64,000 bases of DNA from an uncultured Bacteroidaceae bacterium (GTDB lineage Bacteria; Bacteroidota; Bacteroidia; Bacteroidales; Bacteroidaceae). The first letter of the stretch is position 1. Every line of letters begins with the position of its first letter. The position numbers and the translations under genes are program-made. The notes under the pieces were generated by a model, which saw only the letters and a list, made by a program, of their open reading frames with translations, did no database searches and was not told where the DNA came from. Positions 52,330 to 60,462 of the stretch are shown in pieces. The stretch is taken from assembly GCA_905234735.1 (NCBI GenBank), contig CAJOJA010000001.1, positions 1 through 64,000 on the forward strand, written 5' to 3'.

Positions 52330-53184
52330 CTACAGCTCCTTGCCACAGAAGGAGCAGTAATGAGCCTTGGCGGTCACGCTGTTGCCACACTCCGGACATT
52401 TGCGCTTAGGCACACGCAGTTTCTCGCGGTCGTAGATGAACTGGGCGGAAACGATGCCCGTGGGGACGGCCAGGATGGTGTAGCCCATAAGCATGACGAT
52501 GGCAGAAAGTAGGCGTCCGATAGGCGTCACGGGAGCTATGTCGCCATAGCCAACGGTAGTCATGGTAACCACGGCCCAATAGATACTGGTAGGAATATCC
52601 GTAAAGGGAGTGCCCTCAACATTACCCTCGACCATGTACATGACCGTGCCGAGTGAGATGACCATGATGACCACGAAAAGGAAGAATACAAGAATCTTGC
52701 GACTGCTGGCCAGCAGCGAACGCATCAGCATGTCGCCCTCCTCCAGAAAACTGAATAGCTTGAAGACACGGAATACGCGAATGAGACGGAAGGTGCGCAC
52801 AATCATCAGGTAGCGCATGGGACCGAATATCCACCCGATGTAGAGCGGCAGCGTGCTCACCAGGTCCACTATGCCAAAGAAACTGAGTGCATAGTGTTTG
52901 GGATGGGGCGAACAGTAGAGGCGACAGATGTATTCGAGGGTAAAGAAAAAAGTAAAGACATACTCGGATACCATAAAGACTGTCTTCATGATGGGCGGCA
53001 GTCCCTTCATACTCTCAGCCACGATAAGCACGACACTGAGCACAATGGCCCAGAGCAAAACCACATCGAAGAGTTTGCCGTTCGGGGTGTCGCTTCGGAA
53101 GATGATGATATACAAACGCCGTTTCAGATCCCGATTGTTCATCAGGTTCCGAAACGGCTGTACTATCGTGTTAATTAGTTTCAA
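52330..53184 (-). CDS. Voltage-gated-type potassium channel with zinc-ribbon tail
   Basis: A 284-residue protein with six membrane segments. S4 carries regularly spaced basic residues (RTFRLIRVFRVFKLF, about 128-142). The pore loop contains the K+ selectivity filter TTVGYGD (about 209-215). The last 30 residues form a CPECG and CSFCG pair, a zinc ribbon that is unusual on such channels but frequent in Bacteroidota. The channel probably carries K+ across the inner membrane in response to voltage. The start codon overlaps the nagA stop by four bases (ATGA), so it is translationally coupled to nagA, for which no functional reason is obvious. Confidence 0.9.
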   Translation of the reverse strand: MKLINTIVQPFRNLMNNRDLKRRLYIIIFRSDTPNGKLFDVVLLWAIVLSVVLIVAESMKGLPPIMKTVFMVSEYVFTFFFTLEYICRLYCSPHPKHYALSFFGIVDLVSTLPLYIGWIFGPMRYLMIVRTFRLIRVFRVFKLFSFLEEGDMLMRSLLASSRKILVFFLFVVIMVISLGTVMYMVEGNVEGTPFTDIPTSIYWAVVTMTTVGYGDIAPVTPIGRLLSAIVMLMGYTILAVPTGIVSAQFIYDREKLRVPKRKCPECGNSVTAKAHYCSFCGKEL

Positions 53185-54344
53185 AACAGAGAGTTCTCTA
53201 TTATCTTACCCATCTGCCAGATGCAACGGATGTCGAGTTTATCGTCCAGAATCATGATATCGGCATCCTTGCCACGCTGGAGCGTACCCTTGCGGTCGTT
53301 GACGTGCATGATGAGCGACGGAGTCTCGGTACACATGCGGACGGCATCTTCCAGAGGTATCTCGGCCAAGTTCACCGCCGTGCGGATGAGGCGGTCGGTA
53401 GTGGCGATACTGCCTGCCAACGCCGAACGGTCGTTCAGCTTGGCCACACCATCCTCCACGATGACGCGGGGATCGAAGGCGGCGGCATCGGCCGGAGCTG
53501 CAGCCACAGCCAGGGCATCGGTAATCAGTGCCATGCGCTCCACACCCTTGATCTTATAAGCCATGCGCAGAATGGTGGGCGGCACGTGAATGCCGTCGGC
53601 TACGCACTCGATGGTCATATCGTCGATAAGGTAAACACTCTCTACCGTTCCTTCGTACTTGTAGCCCTGCTTGTTGTGGAAACCAGGCATGGCGTTGTAG
53701 AAGTGGGTGACGTGGGTATAACCTGCCTCGAAGGCCGTCTTCACGTCGCTGTATTCAGCATGCGTGTGGGCGATACTGGGCAGGATGCCCTTCTCGGCAC
53801 AGAACTTACCGAACTGCATGGCACCCGGCAATTCAGGAGCAGCATCCCAGCGTTTCAGGCAGGGGCTGTTCTCCACGATGGGAATGTACTCGTTGGGGTC
53901 GGGATCCTTCAACCATTCGGGCATCTGTGCACCGGCCTTCAGGGGGTTCAGGTAGTGACCCTCGAGGTGCAGACCCAGAATGGGGCTGTCGGGCTCGGCC
54001 ATCAGCTTGTTGCAGGTGGCCACAGCCTCCTCAATCATGGGTACGGTGCTACTGGACAAGGTGGGGAAAATACTGGTGGTGCCGTGCTTGGCATGTGCCT
54101 CGATGGCTACGCGGAAAGCCTCCTCGGTGCCCTCCTGGAAGTCGCGTCCACCGCCACCATGCACGTGCATTTCTATACCGCCAGGCACAACGTACATGCC
54201 CTTGGCATCGATGATGCTGGCACCGATGACTGCGAGGTCGCAATTAGTTACTTCGAGTATTTTGTTGTCGCGCAGGATGATGCTACCATCCTTCAGCCAA
54301 CCCTGTGGGGTCAGGATGCGACCATTGATAATCTGTGTTAACAT
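53181..54344 (-). CDS. nagA: N-acetylglucosamine-6-phosphate deacetylase
   Basis: A 387-residue amidohydrolase, normal length. Metal and substrate residues are visible: HVHGGGG after strand 1, GLHLEGHYLNP (metal-binding Glu), SIAHTHAEY and THVTHFYNAM (metal-binding His residues), and ALITDALA (catalytic Asp). It removes the acetyl group from GlcNAc-6-phosphate to give glucosamine-6-phosphate, the substrate of NagB. It lies 71 bases downstream of glmM on the same strand, separated by 9-base tandem repeats, and overlaps the downstream channel gene by four bases. Thus GlcNAc degradation (NagA, NagB) and amino-sugar synthesis (GlmM) genes are near each other. Confidence 0.95.
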   Translation of the reverse strand: MLTQIINGRILTPQGWLKDGSIILRDNKILEVTNCDLAVIGASIIDAKGMYVVPGGIEMHVHGGGGRDFQEGTEEAFRVAIEAHAKHGTTSIFPTLSSSTVPMIEEAVATCNKLMAEPDSPILGLHLEGHYLNPLKAGAQMPEWLKDPDPNEYIPIVENSPCLKRWDAAPELPGAMQFGKFCAEKGILPSIAHTHAEYSDVKTAFEAGYTHVTHFYNAMPGFHNKQGYKYEGTVESVYLIDDMTIECVADGIHVPPTILRMAYKIKGVERMALITDALAVAAAPADAAAFDPRVIVEDGVAKLNDRSALAGSIATTDRLIRTAVNLAEIPLEDAVRMCTETPSLIMHVNDRKGTLQRGKDADIMILDDKLDIRCIWQMGKIIENSLF

Positions 54345-54367
54345 GGTGCTTTTCCTTTTATTTCTAA

Positions 54368-54421
54368 GACTTATGGGACTTATGGGACTTATAAGACTTA
54401 TGGGACTTATAAGACTTATAC
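54368..54421 (-). repeat. 9-bp tandem repeat starting at the glmM stop codon (stop-codon array)
   Basis: Six copies of a nine-base unit (on the minus strand GTATAAGTC, TTATAAGTC, CCATAAGTC, TTATAAGTC, CCATAAGTC, CCATAAGTC). The first unit contains the real stop codon of glmM. Because the unit is a multiple of three, every copy places another TAA in frame with glmM. The array fills nearly all of the glmM-nagA gap. Confidence 0.85.
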
Positions 54422-55804
54422 CATACTATATACCACATCCATGATGTCCTTGCCCAACTGGTCGGCAGCCTCCATCGTGGCAGCCTCGCTGTAGACGCGG
54501 ATGATGGGTTCGGTGTTGGACTTGCGCAGGTGTACCCACTTGTCGGGGAAGTCGAGTTTCACGCCGTCGATGTCGTTCACGTCGGCCTTGCCCGTGTACA
54601 GTTCCTTCACCTTGGCCAAGATGGCGTCGACGTCGGTTCCTGCCGTCAGGTCGATGCGGTTCTTGGCTATCTGATAGGGAGGATAGGTGGCACGCAGTTC
54701 ACTGGTCTTCATGCCGCGCTTAGCCAGATAGGTCAGGATGAGGGCAATGCCTACAAGAGCATCGCGTCCGTAGTGGGCAGCGGGATAGATGACTCCACCG
54801 TTGCCCTCGCCACCGATGACCGCGTTGGTGTCCTTCATCTTCGTCACCACATTCACCTCGCCCACGGCAGCGGCATTGTACTGCTGACCATACTTGCGGG
54901 TTACATCGCGCAGGGCACGGGTTGAAGAGAGGTTAGAAACGGTGTTACCCGGTGTGTGTTGCAGGATGTAGTCGGCCACGGTGACAAGGGTGTATTCCTC
55001 GCCGTACATCGTGCCGTCCTCGCAGAACAGGGCCAGACGATCCACGTCGGGATCCACGACGAAGGCAATGTCGTAGCCGCCCTTCTGCATCAGAGCCTTG
55101 ATGTCGCCCAGGTTCTTCTCCAGGGGCTCGGGATTGTGCTGGAAGTCGCCCGTGGGCTCACCGAATAGGGTGGTCACGGTCTTCACGCCCAACTGTTCGA
55201 GCAATTTGGGCAGGATGACACCGCCAACGGAGTTCACCGTGTCCAGTGCAACGCGGAAGTTGGCCTTCTTGATGGCCTCGACATCCACCAGAGCCAGATT
55301 CTTCACCAGGTCGATGTGCTTCTGGTCGTAGCTATTGTCTTCGATGTAATGGCCCATGTGGTCCACATCGGCATACTCGAAGTCCTCGGCCTCGGCAATG
55401 CGCAGCACCTCTTCGCCCTCGGCCTTGTTCAGGAACTCGCCCTTCTCGTTCAGCAGTTTCAGGGCGTTCCACATACGGGGGTTGTGGCTGGCCGTCAGGA
55501 TAATGCCACCACATGCACCTTCCATCGTAACGGCGATTTCGGTGGTCGGGGTTGTGGCCAGGCCGATGTTCACCACGTCGAAGCCCATACCCATCAGGGT
55601 GCCGCAAACGACGTTCTTCACCATCTCACCCGAGATGCGTGCATCGCGCCCCACCACGATTTTGTTGGATGTAACCTTCGTTGTCTTACGAATCAGCGTA
55701 GCGTACGCCGAAGTGAATTTCACAATGTCCAGAGGGTTGAGCGTATCGCCTGCACGTCCTCCGATGGTTCCGCGAATGCCGGAAATAGATTTGATTAAGG
55801 TCAT
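54416..55804 (-). CDS. glmM: Phosphoglucosamine mutase
   Basis: A 462-residue phosphohexomutase. The four signatures are in order: TASHNPRMWNALK with the phosphoserine; DPDVDRLALF for Mg2+; GEGNGG for the sugar-binding loop; and RKSNTEPIIRVY for the phosphate. It interconverts glucosamine-6- and glucosamine-1-phosphate for UDP-GlcNAc, peptidoglycan and lipopolysaccharide. This length and motif set match Bacteroidota GlmM-like enzymes; a phosphomannomutase role is the alternative. A near-perfect promoter precedes it, and the nagA and channel genes follow, probably in one transcript. Confidence 0.88.
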   Translation of the reverse strand: MTLIKSISGIRGTIGGRAGDTLNPLDIVKFTSAYATLIRKTTKVTSNKIVVGRDARISGEMVKNVVCGTLMGMGFDVVNIGLATTPTTEIAVTMEGACGGIILTASHNPRMWNALKLLNEKGEFLNKAEGEEVLRIAEAEDFEYADVDHMGHYIEDNSYDQKHIDLVKNLALVDVEAIKKANFRVALDTVNSVGGVILPKLLEQLGVKTVTTLFGEPTGDFQHNPEPLEKNLGDIKALMQKGGYDIAFVVDPDVDRLALFCEDGTMYGEEYTLVTVADYILQHTPGNTVSNLSSTRALRDVTRKYGQQYNAAAVGEVNVVTKMKDTNAVIGGEGNGGVIYPAAHYGRDALVGIALILTYLAKRGMKTSELRATYPPYQIAKNRIDLTAGTDVDAILAKVKELYTGKADVNDIDGVKLDFPDKWVHLRKSNTEPIIRVYSEAATMEAADQLGKDIMDVVYSMV

Positions 55805-55834
55805 GTTGGTATAGTTTAGGCTTGATTATGTGTG

Positions 55835-55866
55835 CAAAGATAAGTTAATTTCGGAAATTCTGCAAA
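55835..55866 (-). promoter_or_regulatory. Promoter of the glmM-nagA-channel operon
   Basis: On the minus strand TTTG (55863-55866) and TATCTTTG (55835-55842) are separated by 20 bases. Predicted leader is about 25 bases. Confidence 0.8.
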
Positions 55867-55887
55867 TGGAGTAGCACAAAAATGTTA

Positions 55888-57429
55888 TCATTCCTCATTT
55901 TGCCCCTTTGGAAGCGTCACAGGGAACAGGGGATTCTCGGTGTGCGACCGACGGACAAGCGCCTCCAGTTCCGCTCTTTTGCGAGGATAGAGGGCGGCCA
56001 CATCATGGTCTTCGTGGACATCTGTGGCCAGGTCGTAGAGTTCGCTGCGCCCACTCTTGACGATGAGTTTCCAATTGCCCTGCCGGACGGCTATCTGATT
56101 CGTCTCGTGGAACTCCCAGTACAGGTAGTCGTGCTCAGGGGCATGCTGTCCGAACAGCGTAGGCACGAAGGAGATACCGTCAAAGTAGTCAGCCTCTCCC
56201 AGCCGGGGATTGCGGAAGCGCTCCTCGTAATTCTGCACCCCGGCCAGTTCGGCAAAAGTGGGCATCAAATCCCAGAAGGCAATCTGATGGTCGGTACGCA
56301 CGCCAGCCTTGATGTGGCCTGGCCAACGAACAATGAAAGGAATGCGTATACCACCCTCGTGGCACGAGCGCTTCAGTCCCTTCAACACGCCATCGCGGTT
56401 GAAGAATGTCGGATCGGCACCGCCCTCCTCATGAGGGCCGTTGTCGCTGGAGAATATCAGAATGGTGTTGTCGGCCAGCCCTTTCTCCTCCAATTTGGCC
56501 ATAATCTCGCCTACATAAGCATCCAGGCGGGTAATCATGCCAGCGAACTCGGCATGCACGTGCTCGACGGGATTGTATCGGCTGGCCTCCTGCCCACGGA
56601 ACGTCTTGTCCTGGGCAAACTGCTGTTTGTAGGCGTTCAGTATGCTGTCCTCCGGCTGCACCAGTTCGGCGTGGGGCAGTGTGTATGTAAACAGACCATA
56701 GAAGGGCTGGTCGACCGTCTGCCTGTCGAGCCACTCCAAGGCTCGGCGATGGATGGTGTCGGCACTGTAGACGGTACGTTGCTTGTAGCCCTCGCCGTAC
56801 ATCGGATGCTGATAGTTTGCGGGATAGGCCTCCCTGCTGACCCCCTGGTCGTTTCGGTCGCGACGGTAGTCGTTGAGGAAGTTGGGGTAGTAGAGATGGG
56901 CCTGGAACTGGCAAATGTAGCCGAAGAACTCGTCGATGCCGCGACGGTCGGGCGTCGACTCCGAACCCTCATAGCCACCAGCCCATTTACCGAACTGTGC
57001 CGTACGGTAGCCGGCCGCCTTCATGATTTCGGGGATGACGACATGCGCCGTGTCCAGCGGATGCTGACCGACACGGGCGAAGTCCACGTTCTGACCGTAG
57101 TTCACCGTGTGTTGGTAGTCCCAATATTCTTTGTTGCCCCTTACGGCACAGTGGCCGCTGTGTTGCCCCGTCATCAGCGAAGCGCGCGAAGGAGCACTGA
57201 CCGGACTGCCGGCATAGGCCTGCATGAACTGCATTCCCTGCCGTGCCAGACGGTCGATGTTGGGCGTACGGATGTAGCACTGTCCGTAGCAGCCAAGGTC
57301 GCCCCACCCCATGTCGTCGCAAAGCACAAACAGAATGTTCGGCTTCTGCTGTGCCCAAGCCGCCATCCAGGGGGCCATCAGCAAAGCACTCCATACTTTT
57401 CTTTGGGGGTGTATCATACGCGCGTACAT
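55888..57429 (-). CDS. Sulfatase (family S1, serine type), secreted
   Basis: A 513-residue protein with signal sequence VWSALLMAPWMAAWAQ and mature start QQKPNILFVLCDDMGWGDLG, the S1 sulfatase opening with metal-binding Asp38 and Asp39. The maturation motif is SAPSR (Ser78 to Arg82), followed by LMTGQHSGH. Ser78 would be converted to formylglycine by the anaerobic sulfatase-maturating enzyme, whose gene is not in the window. Later conserved parts are SSDNGPHEEGG and RIPFIVRWPGH. It cleaves sulfate esters from glycans; the exact sugar cannot be read here. The start may instead be the Met at residue 5. A consensus promoter precedes it. It fits the host-glycan theme. Confidence 0.92.
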   Translation of the reverse strand: MYARMIHPQRKVWSALLMAPWMAAWAQQKPNILFVLCDDMGWGDLGCYGQCYIRTPNIDRLARQGMQFMQAYAGSPVSAPSRASLMTGQHSGHCAVRGNKEYWDYQHTVNYGQNVDFARVGQHPLDTAHVVIPEIMKAAGYRTAQFGKWAGGYEGSESTPDRRGIDEFFGYICQFQAHLYYPNFLNDYRRDRNDQGVSREAYPANYQHPMYGEGYKQRTVYSADTIHRRALEWLDRQTVDQPFYGLFTYTLPHAELVQPEDSILNAYKQQFAQDKTFRGQEASRYNPVEHVHAEFAGMITRLDAYVGEIMAKLEEKGLADNTILIFSSDNGPHEEGGADPTFFNRDGVLKGLKRSCHEGGIRIPFIVRWPGHIKAGVRTDHQIAFWDLMPTFAELAGVQNYEERFRNPRLGEADYFDGISFVPTLFGQHAPEHDYLYWEFHETNQIAVRQGNWKLIVKSGRSELYDLATDVHEDHDVAALYPRKRAELEALVRRSHTENPLFPVTLPKGQNEE

Positions 57430-57451
57430 TAAATATATATTATATATGCTG

Positions 57452-57483
57452 CAAAGTTAATGCAAAGCACGCGAAGTTCCAAA
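57452..57483 (-). promoter_or_regulatory. Promoter of the sulfatase gene
   Basis: On the minus strand TTTG (57480-57483), 20-base spacer, TAACTTTG (57452-57459). A perfect consensus match just before the start codon region. Confidence 0.8.
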
Positions 57484-57568
57484 TAATGTACCTATTTTTT
57501 CTATCCCATTACATAAGAAGACCAACAAATCGTAAGCAGGGGGTGCTCCGAAGTTGGTGAACATTAAT

Positions 57569-57634
57569 TTGAACGGTCATGTCCGTTCAATTAAACGCTC
57601 ATGTCTGTTCAATTGAACGGTCATGTCCGTTCAA
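57569..57634. repeat. Three tandem copies of a 22-bp palindrome
   Basis: Copies at 57569-57590, 57591-57612 and 57613-57634, with no spacing. The outer copies are identical: arms TTGAACGG and CCGTTCAA are perfect complements around TCATGT. The middle copy has arms TTAAACGC and TGTTCAA with mismatches around TCATGT. The array lies 52 bases upstream of the GH51 promoter, in the 320-base divergent gap between the sulfatase and GH51 genes. A tandem operator or a structured mobile repeat are the main options. Confidence 0.85.
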
Positions 57635-57685
57635 CCCCGTTGTCGTGAAGTTTTGAGCAAGGAAGTGAGAATATCGGGGAAAATT

Positions 57686-57717
57686 CTTGCAAGGATGGGT
57701 TTTTATCCTTATCTTTA
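57686..57717 (+). promoter_or_regulatory. Probable promoter of the GH51 gene
   Basis: CTTG (57686-57689) and TATCTTTA (57710-57717) lie 20 bases apart, each one mismatch from the consensus. The start codon is at 57750. Confidence 0.6.
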
Positions 57718-57749
57718 CACCACGAAAACTAACTAACACACATAAAACT

Positions 57750-59747
57750 ATGAAATTAAGAAACATTCTCTTGGGTGTCGGGCTCGCGCTGGGCATCACT
57801 GCCGAGGCGCAGGACTACACCCTGACCGTGCAAACCCTGAAACCCGGTGCCGAGGTGCAGCCGACAATGTACGGCATCTTCTTCGAGGACATCAACTTCG
57901 CCGCCGACGGCGGTCTGTATGCCGAACTGGTGAAGAACCGCTCGTTTGAATTCACGCCCGACCATCTGCTGGGCTGGCAGGCCTTTGGCAAGGTGGAAAT
58001 CAAGAACGACGGACCCTTTGACAAAAACCCCTACTACGCCCGTCTGAGCTCGATGGGTCACGGCGACTGGTGGACTGGTCTGGTGAACGAGGGTTTCTTC
58101 GGCATCGGCGTAGAGAAGGACAAGGAATACCGCTTCTCCGTATATGCCCGCGTACCGGACGGCAAGGCACAGATGCTGCGCGTGCAACTGATTGAGCCCT
58201 ACACGAACGAGGAGCATCAGGAGTTCTCGGGAGCCGACATCAAAGTGACGTCCCGCGACTGGCAGAAGTACACCGCCGTCATCAAGAGTCGCAAGACGGC
58301 CGACAAGGCCCTGTTGCGTCTGTTCCTCTGCGACGAGAACGGCCGCAGCGGTTCGGGTACTATGGACATTGAACACGTAAGCCTGTTCCCCGTAGATACG
58401 TGGATGGGACACGAGAACGGTATGCGCAAGGACCTTGCTCAGGCCTTGGCCGACATGAAGCCTGGCGTGTTCCGCTTCCCCGGCGGTTGCATCGTCGAGG
58501 GTGTCACCCTGGAGAACCGCTACAGTTGGAAGAACTCCGTAGGTCCCGTCGAGAACCGTCCCTACAACAAGAACCGCTGGGAGTCGACCTTCACCTACCG
58601 CTACTATCCCGACTACTTCCAGTCGTACGGCCTCGGTTTCTACGAATTCTTCCTCCTGAGCGAGGAAATCGGCAGCGAACCCCTGCCCGTGCTGAACGTG
58701 GGCATGGCCTGTCAATATCAGAACTGGAACAACGAATCGGCCCACGCCCCTGCCACTCAGGAGGGACTGCAGGAGTACATCGACGACTGCCTCGACCTCA
58801 TCGAGTTTGCCAACGGCGGAACAGACACGAAGTGGGGTAAACTGCGTGCCGAGATGGGACACCCCGCACCCTTCAACATGAAGTTCCTGGGCATCGGTAA
58901 CGAGCAGTGGGGCGACTTCTACTTCAAACGCGTGAAAATCGTGGCCGACGCCGTACGCAAGGCCCATCCCGAGATAAAGATTATCGGCACCAGCGGTCCC
59001 GACTCTGAGGGTCACAACTTCGACATCGGCTGGGAGGCCATGAAGCGCCAGAAGGCCGACCTGGTCGACGAACACTTCTACCGTCCCATTTCGTGGTTCC
59101 AGAACGAGTGGCAGCGCTACGACCTCTACGACCGCAAGGGCCCGAAGGTGTTTGCTGGCGAATATGCCTGCCACGACCGTGGCAAGAAGTGGAACCATGC
59201 CGGTGCCAGCATCTACGAGGCAGCCTTCATCACCGGCATCGAGCGTAACGCCGACATCGTGCACATGGCCACCTATGCCCCGCTGTTCAGCCACGTCGAC
59301 GGCTGGCAGTGGCGTCCCGACATGATTTGGTACGACAACCTGCGTGTGGCCAAGTCGGCCAGCTACCACGTGCAAGCCATGTTTGCCCAGAATAAGGGTA
59401 CGAACGTGCTGCCCATCAAGAACAGCAACTTCCCCAAAAAGGGCGAGGACGGTGTATTGGCCTCAGCCGTATGGGATAAGGATAAGAGCGAAGTCATCGT
59501 GAAGGTAGCCAACACCTGCAACGAGGCTAAGACCGTAAGCATCGTACTCGAGGGTATGAAGACCATCGGCGACGCCAGTGTCATCATGCTCGACCTGAGC
59601 AACTACGACGGTGAGAATACGGTGGACAATCCTCACTTGATAGAACCGAGGGAGAGCAAGGTGGAAACAAGCATTGCTCCGAATGGCAACGCTATAGCTC
59701 TCAGTCTGCCAGCTAAATCGTTCTATGTCTATAAAATAAAGAAATAA
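57750..59747 (+). CDS. GH51 alpha-L-arabinofuranosidase, secreted
   Basis: A 665-residue protein; the ATG at 57750 gives signal peptide MKLRNILLGVGLALGITAEA. The N-terminal part (EVQPTMYGIFFEDINFAADG, LYAELVKNRSFEF) is the typical GH51 opening, followed by a CBM4_9-like insert. The catalytic acid/base is Glu385 in GIGNEQWG and the nucleophile is Glu471 in VFAGEYACHD. The C-terminal beta-sandwich ends at the stop. It releases terminal alpha-L-arabinofuranose from arabinan or arabinoxylan, pointing to plant fibre use as well as host glycans. It has three palindromes upstream. No genes for a SusC/D pair are adjacent. Confidence 0.93.
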   Translation: MKLRNILLGVGLALGITAEAQDYTLTVQTLKPGAEVQPTMYGIFFEDINFAADGGLYAELVKNRSFEFTPDHLLGWQAFGKVEIKNDGPFDKNPYYARLSSMGHGDWWTGLVNEGFFGIGVEKDKEYRFSVYARVPDGKAQMLRVQLIEPYTNEEHQEFSGADIKVTSRDWQKYTAVIKSRKTADKALLRLFLCDENGRSGSGTMDIEHVSLFPVDTWMGHENGMRKDLAQALADMKPGVFRFPGGCIVEGVTLENRYSWKNSVGPVENRPYNKNRWESTFTYRYYPDYFQSYGLGFYEFFLLSEEIGSEPLPVLNVGMACQYQNWNNESAHAPATQEGLQEYIDDCLDLIEFANGGTDTKWGKLRAEMGHPAPFNMKFLGIGNEQWGDFYFKRVKIVADAVRKAHPEIKIIGTSGPDSEGHNFDIGWEAMKRQKADLVDEHFYRPISWFQNEWQRYDLYDRKGPKVFAGEYACHDRGKKWNHAGASIYEAAFITGIERNADIVHMATYAPLFSHVDGWQWRPDMIWYDNLRVAKSASYHVQAMFAQNKGTNVLPIKNSNFPKKGEDGVLASAVWDKDKSEVIVKVANTCNEAKTVSIVLEGMKTIGDASVIMLDLSNYDGENTVDNPHLIEPRESKVETSIAPNGNAIALSLPAKSFYVYKIKK

Positions 59748-59766
59748 GTTAAAAAAGAGTAAAAAG

Positions 59767-59798
59767 TTTGGAGATATTGTTTTTTATCCCTAACTTTG
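59767..59798 (+). promoter_or_regulatory. Promoter upstream of greA
   Basis: TTTG (59767-59770), 20 bases, TAACTTTG (59791-59798). A perfect consensus, 135 bases before the greA start. Confidence 0.8.
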
Positions 59799-59803
59799 CC
59801 CCG

Positions 59804-59886
59804 TGGGTTCCGTAAAAGGAACACCTAATGAATATTTTAAAGCCATAAAGGATTCCGACGATGCGAATCGTCGGGATTCCTTTTTT
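59804..59886 (+). ncRNA. Candidate 80-base leader RNA ending in a hairpin terminator before greA
   Basis: From the predicted start near 59804 there is a small hairpin (GGTTCC-GTAAAA-GGAAC). At 59848-59886 a strong hairpin follows, AAGGATTCCGACGAT paired with ATCGTCGGGATTCCTT around GCGA, with one bulge, then TTTTTT. This is a terminator located between a strong promoter and greA, so it could be an attenuator or the end of a small RNA; greA may also have a weaker promoter at 59890-59930. Confidence 0.5.
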
Positions 59887-59932
59887 GACTATCGTAAAAT
59901 AGTAAAATAGTAATAATTAAATAGTAAATAGT

Positions 59933-60403
59933 ATGGCTTATATGTCACAACAGGGCTACGACAAGCTCGTAGCCGAACTGCAGCACCTGGAGAGCGTGGA
60001 ACGACTGGCCGCCAGTGCTGCCATTGCAGAAGCCCGCGACAAGGGCGACCTGAGTGAGAACGCCGAATACGATGCCGCCAAAGAGCATCAGGCGAAGTTG
60101 GAAACCAAAATCGCTCTGCTGAAGCAGACCATCATGGACGCCAAAATCATCGATACGAAGACACTGGACACCAGCAGTGTGCAGATTCTGGCCACCGTGG
60201 GACTGAAGAACAAGAAGAACGGTATGCAGATGAAGTACACCATCGTGAGCGAGAGCGAAGCCAATCTGCGCGAAGGTAAAATCAGCGTAGGAACCCCCAT
60301 TGCTCAGGGACTGCTGGGCAAGCACGTGGGCGACGTGGCCACCATCAAGGTGCCCGCCGGTATGGTAGAGCTGGAAATCACAAGCATTTCATTTGACCTA
60401 TAA
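59933..60403 (+). CDS. greA: Transcription elongation factor GreA
   Basis: A 156-residue protein, normal length. The N-terminal antiparallel coiled coil includes the tip motif GDLSENAEYDAAKEHQ, whose acidic Asp and Glu residues enter the RNA polymerase secondary channel and stimulate cleavage of backtracked RNA. The C-terminal FKBP-like domain (VGTPIAQGLLGKHVGDVATI) follows. Its stop codon lies inside the first unit of a nine-base repeat. HIT and mannose-1-phosphate guanylyltransferase genes follow in the same direction. Confidence 0.96.
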   Translation: MAYMSQQGYDKLVAELQHLESVERLAASAAIAEARDKGDLSENAEYDAAKEHQAKLETKIALLKQTIMDAKIIDTKTLDTSSVQILATVGLKNKKNGMQMKYTIVSESEANLREGKISVGTPIAQGLLGKHVGDVATIKVPAGMVELEITSISFDL

Positions 60404-60457
60404 GACTCATAAGTCCTATAAGACCTATAAGACCTATAAGACCTATAAGACCTATAA
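60395..60457 (+). repeat. 9-bp tandem repeat starting at the greA stop codon (stop-codon array)
   Basis: Seven units: GACCTATAA, GACTCATAA, GTCCTATAA, then four GACCTATAA. The first unit encodes Asp-Leu-stop, the end of GreA, and each later unit adds one TAA in the same frame. The last unit ends five bases before the HIT gene ATG. Same unit family and same arrangement as at glmM. Confidence 0.85.
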
Positions 60458-60462
60458 AAAAC

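Noticed and set aside
55882-57432. A 516-codon open frame on the plus strand opposite the sulfatase gene
   Set aside because: It mirrors the sulfatase frame with the same ends, has no recognisable domain, and the sulfatase has clear motifs and a promoter. Long antisense frames are common in this GC-rich codon usage.
57569-57634. Short tandem repeats considered as a CRISPR array
   Set aside because: Units abut with no unique spacers and no cas genes are near, so this is a palindrome triplet, not CRISPR.
57756-59375. A 539-codon open frame on the minus strand opposite the GH51 gene
   Set aside because: Antisense shadow of the arabinofuranosidase, with Val/His/Leu-rich low-complexity translation and no family match.
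60395-60457. Nine-base repeats considered as a CRISPR or an attachment site
   Set aside because: Units are too short and contiguous, and there is no integrase next to them.
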